Below are positions 1-5,907 of a DNA stretch of 12,718 nt, one piece after another. A program made the position numbers and the translations under genes. The notes under the pieces are model-generated. The model saw nothing but the letters and a program-made list of their open reading frames with translations, was not told the DNA's origin and did not search any database. The DNA is taken from NCBI GenBank assembly GCA_035506335.1, contig DATJPN010000147.1:1-12718 (forward strand). The letters run 5' to 3'. How positions within the stretch are numbered: position 1 is the stretch's first letter; every line of letters starts with the position of its first letter. This stretch comes from DAIDKA01 sp035506335 (GTDB lineage: Bacteria; Pseudomonadota; Gammaproteobacteria; Steroidobacterales; Steroidobacteraceae).

Positions 1-2
1 TT

Positions 3-89
3 GTCATCGAGCCGCTCGCCAAGACATTGACGTTCGGTCGCCTGGCCCTGCAGAGAACGCCAAACGAGACGTCAGTACCCGGCCGCTGA
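3..89 (+). CDS. Possible C-terminal tail of an unknown protein (partial, 5' end outside window)
   Basis: A 28-codon open stretch enters from the left edge and stops at TGA 87-89. The visible peptide begins VIEPLAKTLTFGRLALQ and has no recognisable domain. Nearly all codons up to about position 53 end in G or C, as in the real genes of the window, which is why I list it. It would converge on the gamma-glutamyltransferase gene and overlap its last 18 bases. The other two plus frames offer nothing better: one closes at base 28 and the other has a low-complexity, Arg/Pro-rich shadow composition. No function can be assigned, and it may be chance. Confidence 0.3.
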   Translation, partial: VIEPLAKTLTFGRLALQRTPNETSVPGR

Positions 90-1880
90 ACCCGCCGCCC
101 GGCGGTCATCGCTCGCGCCGTACATCATCCCGGCCCGCAACCGGCCACCCAGCGCCGAGTCATTGCCCGAAGAGGGCCGATCGGGTCCTGAGCTCGCCTG
201 GGGAATCACGATCAGCTCGGCGGCGCCCCAGGGCGACTGTTCGACCACGGTGTAGCCGCGGGCCTGCAGGGCCTGGGTGGTGTCGGCTGACAACGCATAC
301 GGTTCGGCGAACACCAGATCGGGCAACCACTGGTGGTGCAGGCGGGTCGCGTTGACGGCCTCCTGCGGCTCCATCCCGTAGTCGATCAGGTTCAGCAGCA
401 CTTCGAGGGTGATCGTGATGATGCGCGATCCGCCCGGGCTGCCGAGCACCATCGACACGTGACCGTCCTTCAGCACCAGCGTGGGCGCCATCGAGGACAG
501 CGGACGCTTGCCCGGCGCGATGGCATTCGCGGTTCCCTGCACCAGCCCGAAGAGATTCGGGACTCCGGGCTTGACGGTGAAGTCGTCCATTTCGTCATTC
601 AACATGTAGCCGGTGCCCGGAGCCATGACGCCGGCGCCGAAGAGGCCGTTGATGGTGTAGGTCACGGACACGGCATTGCCCTGGGCGTCCGCCACCGAAT
701 AATGCGTGGTCTCGGGTTTCTCGTGCGGCGGCGTGCCGGGTTTGATGATCGCCGAGGACCCGGCATGCTCCAGATCGATCTGGGCCCGGATCAGTGCCGC
801 ATATTCCGGCGTGATGAGCTTCTCGACCGGCTTGCGGACGAACACCGGATCCCCGAGCAGGGAATTGCGATCGACGTAGGCATGCCGCATGGCCTCGGTC
901 ATCACCTGCACCGCCGCCGCCGAGTGAAAGCCCAGCTTCTTCAGGTCGAAGCCCTCGAGGATCTGCAGGATTTCGCACAGCGTCGTGCCCCCGGAGGAGG
1001 GCGGTGGGGCCGAGACGATCCGATAGCCCCGATAGCCGCAGTACACCGGATCCGCGCTCGTGACCGTGTAGGCGGCCAGGTCCGCGGCGCCGATGATGCC
1101 GCCATGCTCGCGCATGGCCCGCGCCAGCAGCGCGGCGTTGCTGGTCGCACCATTGTCCTTGTAGAAGGCATCGCTGCCCCGGCGCGCGATGGCCTCCAGC
1201 GTATGCGCGAGCTGCGGCTGTTTGAGGCGCTCGCCGGGCTGGTAGGCCGATCCGTCCGGGTGCAGGAATACCGAGGCCGCGGCCGGGTCCTTGCGGAACC
1301 TGCGCGCACCGGCATCGATGATGTCGGTGTCGCCGCGGGTGAGGATGAAGCCCTCGCGCGCCAGCCTGATGGCCGGGGCCATCACCCGGGCCCGGGGCAG
1401 CGTGCCATAGCGCTTCAGGGCCGTCTCCAGGCCCAGTACGGTCCCGGGTACCGCCACCGCGCGGTAGCCGTCGATGCTCGCGCCCCGCACCGGATTGCCG
1501 TCCGGTCCCAGATACATGTCGGCGGTGGCCGCACCCGGCGCGGTCTCGCGGAAGTTCAGGAAGACATTGTCGGCGGATCCGGCGAGGTGAATCACCATGA
1601 ACCCGCCGCCGCCGATGTTGCCGCAGCACGGATTCGTCACGGCTTGCGCATACCCGACGGCCACGGCGGCATCGACGGCGTTGCCGCCCGCCTTGAGGAT
1701 CTCGACGCCGACATCGGAGGCCAGGTGCTGGGCCGACACCACCATGCCGTGGGCCGCCTCGAGCGCGGGTTTCGAGGCCGCCGGCGCCGCCGCCGGGTGC
1801 AGCTGGACGAGAGCACCCGCGAGCAGCAGGCAACACACCGGCGCTCGCGCCGCTTTCGAAAACGAGGGGGTATCCATCAT
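72..1880 (-). CDS. ggt: Gamma-glutamyltransferase (glutathione hydrolase), periplasmic
   Basis: This is a 602-residue N-terminal-nucleophile hydrolase that cleaves or transfers the gamma-glutamyl group of glutathione and related amides, normally in the periplasm. A Sec-type signal peptide covers about residues 1-35 (basic start, then a CCLLLAGALV core). The precursor is expected to self-cleave before Thr391, the first Thr of TTHYSV; the enzyme's nucleophile has the same number in E. coli GGT. Other conserved elements are FRETAP (Arg111, glutamate carboxylate binding), the GNIGGGGF turn (about 88-94), the lid-loop region at about 440-460, PLSSM (460-464), GSPGGSR (480-486) and LHHQWLPD (514-521). 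About 20 extra residues, rich in Ser, Gly and Pro, lie before the C-terminal YGASD block compared with E. coli. The gene starts with two adjacent ATG codons; a weak AAGG-type ribosome site lies about 12 bases upstream. It is the last gene of the putative operon, 16 bases after the permease stop. Confidence 0.95.
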   Translation of the reverse strand: MMDTPSFSKAARAPVCCLLLAGALVQLHPAAAPAASKPALEAAHGMVVSAQHLASDVGVEILKAGGNAVDAAVAVGYAQAVTNPCCGNIGGGGFMVIHLAGSADNVFLNFRETAPGAATADMYLGPDGNPVRGASIDGYRAVAVPGTVLGLETALKRYGTLPRARVMAPAIRLAREGFILTRGDTDIIDAGARRFRKDPAAASVFLHPDGSAYQPGERLKQPQLAHTLEAIARRGSDAFYKDNGATSNAALLARAMREHGGIIGAADLAAYTVTSADPVYCGYRGYRIVSAPPPSSGGTTLCEILQILEGFDLKKLGFHSAAAVQVMTEAMRHAYVDRNSLLGDPVFVRKPVEKLITPEYAALIRAQIDLEHAGSSAIIKPGTPPHEKPETTHYSVADAQGNAVSVTYTINGLFGAGVMAPGTGYMLNDEMDDFTVKPGVPNLFGLVQGTANAIAPGKRPLSSMAPTLVLKDGHVSMVLGSPGGSRIITITLEVLLNLIDYGMEPQEAVNATRLHHQWLPDLVFAEPYALSADTTQALQARGYTVVEQSPWGAAELIVIPQASSGPDRPSSGNDSALGGRLRAGMMYGASDDRRAAGSAAGY

Positions 1881-1896
1881 TCGGCAACCGACCTTA

Positions 1897-3195
1897 TCAC
1901 AACGGGCTTTGCGGCTGCCGGGCGCGCCGTTGCATGCCGAGCGCGCCGAGCAGGCTCACGATGCCCGCAGCCGACAGGTAGTAGCCGACCCAAGCGAGCC
2001 CGTGCGTACTGGCCAGCCAGCGCGCGGCGTACGGGGCGAGCGATGCGCCCACGATGCCGGCCAGATTGAAGGTCAGCGAGGCGCCGGTATAGCGCACCTC
2101 GGTGGGGAAGAGCTCCGACAATGCCGTGCCCAGCGGTCCGTAGGTCAGGCCCATCAGGGCGAGTCCCAGGCACAGGTAGGCCAGCGTTCCGGCGTCGGTG
2201 CCCGAGCCGAACAGGGGTTCGGTGGTGAGACCAAACACGGCAATCCCGGCCGAGGCGAGGATCAGGACCGCCGTGGTTCCGCGGCGCTGCGCCAGATGCG
2301 CCGACAGCGGAATCAGCGCGCCGAAGCACAGCACGCCGATCATCTGCAGCATCAGGAAATGCGTCCGGGTGAATCCCAGTTCCCCGGTGCCCCAGCTGAG
2401 CGTGAAGACCGTCATCAGATAGAAGATCACGAAGGTCGCCGTGGCCGCGAACGTGCCGAGGACGACGGCCGGGGCGTGATGGACAAGCAGATGGAGCATC
2501 GGGACGCGCACGCGCGCCTCGTTCTGGAGGACGCGCCGGAAGGCGGGTGTCTCGGAGAGGGTCAACCTGACATACAGCCCCACGAAGACCAGCAGCGCAC
2601 TGGCGAGAAAGGGCAGCCGCCATCCCCAGCTGAACAGTGCCCGTTCATCGAGCGCCCCGGCGAGCAGGAGAAACGCTCCGGTGGAACACAGAAAGCCGAT
2701 CGGAGCGCCGAGCTGCGGAAACATGCCGTAGAGGGCGGCTTTGCCGGGCGGCGCGTTTTCGGTGGCGAGCAGCACGGCTCCGCCCCATTCTCCCCCTAAG
2801 CCGAATCCCTGCCCGAAGCGCAGCAGCGCGAGCAGGGCGGGGGCGCCGATGCCGATGGCCGCATAGGTGGGCAACAGCCCGATGCCGACCGTCGAGGCGC
2901 CCATGGTCACGAGCGCCGCAACCAGCGTGGCCTTGCGGCCGACGCGGTCCCCGAAGTGCCCGAAGACCGCCGAGCCGATGGGCCGCGCGAGGAATGCCAG
3001 CGCGAAGGTCGCGAGCGACTGCAGGGTCGCGCTCGCCGGGTCCGCATTCGGGAAGAACAGCTTCGGGAACACCAGCACCGCGGCGGTGGCGTAGATGTAG
3101 AAGTCGAAGAATTCGATGGTGGTGCCGGCGAGGCTCGCGAGGAGCACCCGCCCGGTCATATTGGTGCGGGTTGCTGAAACGGAAGGCTGGCTCAT
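1897..3195 (-). CDS. MFS transporter, metabolite:H+ symporter (MHS) family
   Basis: This 432-residue, twelve-helix inner-membrane permease probably imports a small carboxylate, betaine-like compound or amino-acid derivative with protons. Family marks are the first helix with TTIEFFDFYIY (25-35), the loop 2-3 motif GHFGDRVGRK (79-88), RFGQGFGLGGEWGG (126-139) and ELFPTEVRYTGAS (361-373). All four are typical of the MHS group that holds the shikimate, citrate, proline/betaine and alpha-ketoglutarate carriers. The substrate cannot be read from sequence. The ATG at 3195 gives a 12-residue hydrophilic N-tail; Met13 is an alternative start, and neither has a strong ribosome site. The gene lies 40 bases after the NMT1-like gene and 16 bases before ggt, so it is likely cotranscribed with both. 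It is the only membrane transporter here, which matters because the adjacent binding-protein-like gene has no ABC permease or ATPase in the window. Confidence 0.92.
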   Translation of the reverse strand: MSQPSVSATRTNMTGRVLLASLAGTTIEFFDFYIYATAAVLVFPKLFFPNADPASATLQSLATFALAFLARPIGSAVFGHFGDRVGRKATLVAALVTMGASTVGIGLLPTYAAIGIGAPALLALLRFGQGFGLGGEWGGAVLLATENAPPGKAALYGMFPQLGAPIGFLCSTGAFLLLAGALDERALFSWGWRLPFLASALLVFVGLYVRLTLSETPAFRRVLQNEARVRVPMLHLLVHHAPAVVLGTFAATATFVIFYLMTVFTLSWGTGELGFTRTHFLMLQMIGVLCFGALIPLSAHLAQRRGTTAVLILASAGIAVFGLTTEPLFGSGTDAGTLAYLCLGLALMGLTYGPLGTALSELFPTEVRYTGASLTFNLAGIVGASLAPYAARWLASTHGLAWVGYYLSAAGIVSLLGALGMQRRARQPQSPL

Positions 3196-3235
3196 GATCC
3201 GGGATCACTGGGAGCGCCGAGCGCTCCCGGACAGC

Positions 3236-4111
3236 TCAGGTCAGCGAGAGGATCGCCTCGCCGTAGCTGCGGGACCCCATGGCGTCGGGTGAAAAGATCC
3301 CGTGGCCCGCGATCCAGTCGCGTGACTGGTCGAAGGCTTCCTGCGTATAGGGCTCGAACACGAGCCGTTCGCCGGGGCCCCAGCGGCGCGTGTCCATCGT
3401 GTCGTGGTAGCGCACGGGGAACTCGCGCCTGTAGTAGTGCGTGTACAGGTCCGGACGCAGGTCGATATCGCGCTGCGCGCGGCGCAGGGCACGGAAGAAC
3501 CTCGCCAGGTCCTCCGGGTCGGGAGTGCCCGTGATCATGGTGGCAATCATGAACGTGGTGTCGATGATCTTGCGAAAGCCGAGCTGCTCGGCGAAGTAAT
3601 ACGGTCCGCTGAACAGGGAGGCCGCCGGCAGTTTCCCCTCCAGCAGCAGTTCCATGCGCTTGAACAGCATGCCGTCGTTGAAGGAGAGGTTGATCGCTGC
3701 CGCGGGCAGGTACTGCTCGAGTGCCTGGATGCTCGAGTAATGGCTGCCCGACTGGTAGCCGACCGAGATGCGCACACCGGAGAGGTCCTGCGGCTCGCGC
3801 ACCGGGGAATCGGCCGGCACGAAGATCGCCGCCGGCGTCACCGAGTATGCACCCGAATACAGCTTGCCGTGGCCGGCCGCGGCCGCGACATTCACCGTCC
3901 AGTGGCAGGCGCAGCTCACATCCGAGGCGCGGCCGGACTCCAGCGACTGGTAGGCGCCGACCTTCGCACCCTTGTCGTGGATCTGACCGGCCGTCTTCTG
4001 GACTTCCTCGTTGAAGGTGTAGTCGAGGCCTTCGTCGCGGAAATAGCCCTTCTCCTCCGCGACCCATTCCTGGAGGCGGAAGTGCGGCTGGATGATGAAT
4101 CGGTCGGCCAC
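3236..4111 (-). CDS. NMT1/THI5-like protein with periplasmic-binding-protein fold, no signal peptide
   Basis: This 291-residue protein belongs to the type-2 substrate-binding-protein superfamily. LQEWVAEEKGYFRDEGLDY (13-31) is the classic first helix and strand of SsuA/TauA/NMT1-like proteins. Lobe elements include IFVPADSPVREPQDLSG (96-112) and GYQSGSHYSSIQALEQYL (118-135). No signal peptide or lipobox precedes the first strand, so the protein is predicted to be cytoplasmic, unlike a normal ABC binding protein. A Cys-Ala-Cys-His cluster (67-70) is unusual and recalls, without matching, the Cys motif of fungal THI5/NMT1 pyrimidine synthase. The start is GTG at 4111, only 2 bases after the TPP-enzyme stop and without an obvious ribosome site, so translation is probably coupled to that gene. 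It could be a cytoplasmic ligand sensor, an enzyme of the THI5 or dihydroxyphthalate-decarboxylase-like type, or an accessory subunit of the TPP enzyme. The fold is fairly certain; the role is not. Confidence 0.75.
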   Translation of the reverse strand: MADRFIIQPHFRLQEWVAEEKGYFRDEGLDYTFNEEVQKTAGQIHDKGAKVGAYQSLESGRASDVSCACHWTVNVAAAAGHGKLYSGAYSVTPAAIFVPADSPVREPQDLSGVRISVGYQSGSHYSSIQALEQYLPAAAINLSFNDGMLFKRMELLLEGKLPAASLFSGPYYFAEQLGFRKIIDTTFMIATMITGTPDPEDLARFFRALRRAQRDIDLRPDLYTHYYRREFPVRYHDTMDTRRWGPGERLVFEPYTQEAFDQSRDWIAGHGIFSPDAMGSRSYGEAILSLT

Positions 4112-4113
4112 GA

Positions 4114-5787
4114 TCAGGAGGTCATCCGCGTCTGACTCTGGTAACCCTCCTGGAAGGTCGAGTAGATCTTGTTCTTGGTGGTGATGAACTCCAGCAGCGC
4201 CGGACGGCCTTCGTGGGTGGCCGCGATGGCGGTCTTCAACGCATGGGCCACCTGGGAGGGCTCGGTCACGCGCTCGCTGTGGCCCCCCAAGGCCTTGGCC
4301 CAGTCCGCATAGTTGCCGGAAATGTCGGTGGAGTGATACCTCTCGGTCGACACCGCCATCGGCTTCAGTTCCATCGCCATCGAATAGTTGTTGAACAGGA
4401 TGGACAGGATGGGGATGCGGTTACGCACCGCCGTCTCGAAGTCCATGCCGGTCATGCCGATGGCAGCATCGCCCCACATGTTGATGCACAGCTTGTCGGG
4501 GTTCGCGAGCTTCGCGCCCATCGCCAGTCCCAGTCCATAGCCGAGCTGCGTGGTCTTGCCCCAGCCGATGAAGCTGTTCGGCGCGGTCGGTCTCCAGAAC
4601 GGCGAGAGTTCATCGCGCGGACTGCCGGCATCGTGCGTGATGACGGTGTTCGCGACATCGACGATGGACATCAGGTCGGCGATCACGCGGTACGGGGAGA
4701 GGGGCTTGTCCTCGCTGGTCAGGTAGGGCCGCCACTGCGCCATCCACGGGTCGTTGAGTGCCCGGATGCGCTGATTGACGGCGGGGGTGAGGCCCCGCGG
4801 CTTGCCCTTCAGGCGCTCGTGCAGCGCCGCGTACAGCATGTTCAGCATCAGCTTCGAATCACCCAGCAGCGGATATTCCGTCGGGATGTTCTTGTTGATG
4901 TCGACCGGTTCGAGGGTGTTGTGGATGAACACCTTGTTCTTCGTCGGAAACCGGATGCCGAACCCGGTGGCGGTGAAGCTCGCCCCGATGCCGAAGACGA
5001 CATCGGCGTCCTGCACGTGCTGGAACACCGCCTGGGGCATCGAGACGCCGCCGGACCCCAGCGACAGGGGATGGGTCTCCGGAAAGGCGCTCTTGCCTTC
5101 GAGGCTGGTGGTGACCGGCGCTTCGAGGAGCTCCGCCACCTTGAGCAGTTCGGCCCAGGCCTTCGAATAATGCACGCCCTGGCCCACGTACAGCAGCGGC
5201 CGCTGCGCGGCGATGAGGGCCGCGGCGGCCTTGTCGACCATTTCCGGGTCCGGCGCCGAGCGGTAGCGCTTGACGGGCACGTAATCGATGGTGCCGGGAA
5301 CTTCCGCATTCCACATGTCACCGGGAATCTCGATGAGGGTGGGGCCCGGACGGCCGTTGCGGGCCTGCGTGTATGCGCGGCGCAGCGCCGGAACCAGCTG
5401 GTCCGGCGTCGTGATCATTTCCGCCGACTTCGTGATGTGCTGGTAGTTGAGCGTGGCATTGAACCCGGGCTTCACCCACGCTTCCCGGCGCGAGGAGCCC
5501 GCGGGAATCACCAGCAGCGGCACGCCCTCCGACCAGGCCTGGGCGACGGCGCCGAAGGAGTTCTCGACGCCCGGTCCGGCCTGCTGGCAGAAGACGCCGA
5601 CCTTCTCGCCGGAGGTCTGACGGCTGATGGCGTCGGCCATGTGAATGCCGGTGCGCTCCTGGCGCACGATGATCGGCCGGATGCCGGCTGCGGCGCATGA
5701 CTCGGTGAGGGGGTTCAGCGGATACGCGAGCAGGTAATCCGTGCCCTCGCGCTTCATGATCTCGGCCGTCACTTGAGCTACGTTCAT
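4114..5787 (-). CDS. Thiamine-pyrophosphate-dependent enzyme, acetolactate-synthase/decarboxylase superfamily
   Basis: This 557-residue cytosolic enzyme is expected to make or break a C-C bond next to a carbonyl, by decarboxylation or carboligation of a 2-oxo acid. Three domains are visible. The N-terminal pyrimidine-binding domain (about 1-170) has the cofactor-activating Glu44 in VRQERTGIHMADA. A central domain (about 185-320) follows. The C-terminal pyrophosphate domain (about 365-540) carries HDAGSPRDELSPF (385-397), a GDAAIGM motif at 439-445 and Asn467 as the Mg/TPP ligands (a GDG-N variant with Ala for Gly). Length is normal for the family. It is not clearly acetolactate synthase, glyoxylate carboligase, benzoylformate decarboxylase or sulfoacetaldehyde acetyltransferase, so I give no symbol. 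The ATG at 5787 is supported by a GGAGA ribosome site six bases upstream. It is the first gene of the four-gene operon and is followed after 2 bases by the NMT1-like gene, which implies a joint function. Confidence 0.88.
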   Translation of the reverse strand: MNVAQVTAEIMKREGTDYLLAYPLNPLTESCAAAGIRPIIVRQERTGIHMADAISRQTSGEKVGVFCQQAGPGVENSFGAVAQAWSEGVPLLVIPAGSSRREAWVKPGFNATLNYQHITKSAEMITTPDQLVPALRRAYTQARNGRPGPTLIEIPGDMWNAEVPGTIDYVPVKRYRSAPDPEMVDKAAAALIAAQRPLLYVGQGVHYSKAWAELLKVAELLEAPVTTSLEGKSAFPETHPLSLGSGGVSMPQAVFQHVQDADVVFGIGASFTATGFGIRFPTKNKVFIHNTLEPVDINKNIPTEYPLLGDSKLMLNMLYAALHERLKGKPRGLTPAVNQRIRALNDPWMAQWRPYLTSEDKPLSPYRVIADLMSIVDVANTVITHDAGSPRDELSPFWRPTAPNSFIGWGKTTQLGYGLGLAMGAKLANPDKLCINMWGDAAIGMTGMDFETAVRNRIPILSILFNNYSMAMELKPMAVSTERYHSTDISGNYADWAKALGGHSERVTEPSQVAHALKTAIAATHEGRPALLEFITTKNKIYSTFQEGYQSQTRMTS

Positions 5788-5793
5788 CGCCCG

Positions 5794-5798
5794 TCTCC
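5794..5798 (-). promoter_or_regulatory. Ribosome binding site of the TPP-enzyme gene
   Basis: GGAGA on the minus strand lies six bases before the ATG at 5787. It is the clearest Shine-Dalgarno sequence among the minus-strand genes here and fixes the start of the TPP enzyme. Confidence 0.6.
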
Positions 5799-5855
5799 GG
5801 TCTGGATAGTCAACACATCGGGTGCGCAGTCTGGCATGGTCCGGCGCGACGATGA

Positions 5856-5861
5856 AGTATA
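5856..5861 (-). promoter_or_regulatory. Weak candidate -10 element for the TPP/NMT1/MFS/ggt operon
   Basis: The 120-bp gap between the dehydrogenase stop and the TPP start holds TATACT on the minus strand, a five-of-six match to TATAAT, about 70 bases before the start codon. No convincing -35 box lies 16-18 bases upstream. The gap contains no clear terminator hairpin either, so read-through from the dehydrogenase gene is equally possible. Confidence 0.25.
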
Positions 5862-5907
5862 AACACCTTGTCCACCACTGCCCGAATCCTTTGATTTGTC
5901 ACCAGCT

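Noticed and set aside
333..2069. 578-codon plus-strand open frame antisense to ggt
   Set aside because: It is rich in Arg, His, Gly and Asp, the typical shadow of a high-GC gene on the opposite strand, and the ggt product is unmistakable.
3192..4067. Second 291-codon minus-strand frame overlapping the NMT1-like gene
   Set aside because: Its Gly/Arg/Pro-rich sequence has no domain; the frame starting at 4111 encodes the binding-protein fold.
4213..5700. 495-codon plus-strand open frame antisense to the TPP enzyme
   Set aside because: Shadow composition with no domain; the minus-strand protein has clear catalytic motifs.
5788..5907. Rho-independent terminator between the dehydrogenase and the TPP gene
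   Set aside because: I searched for a GC-rich hairpin followed by a T run on the minus strand and found none.
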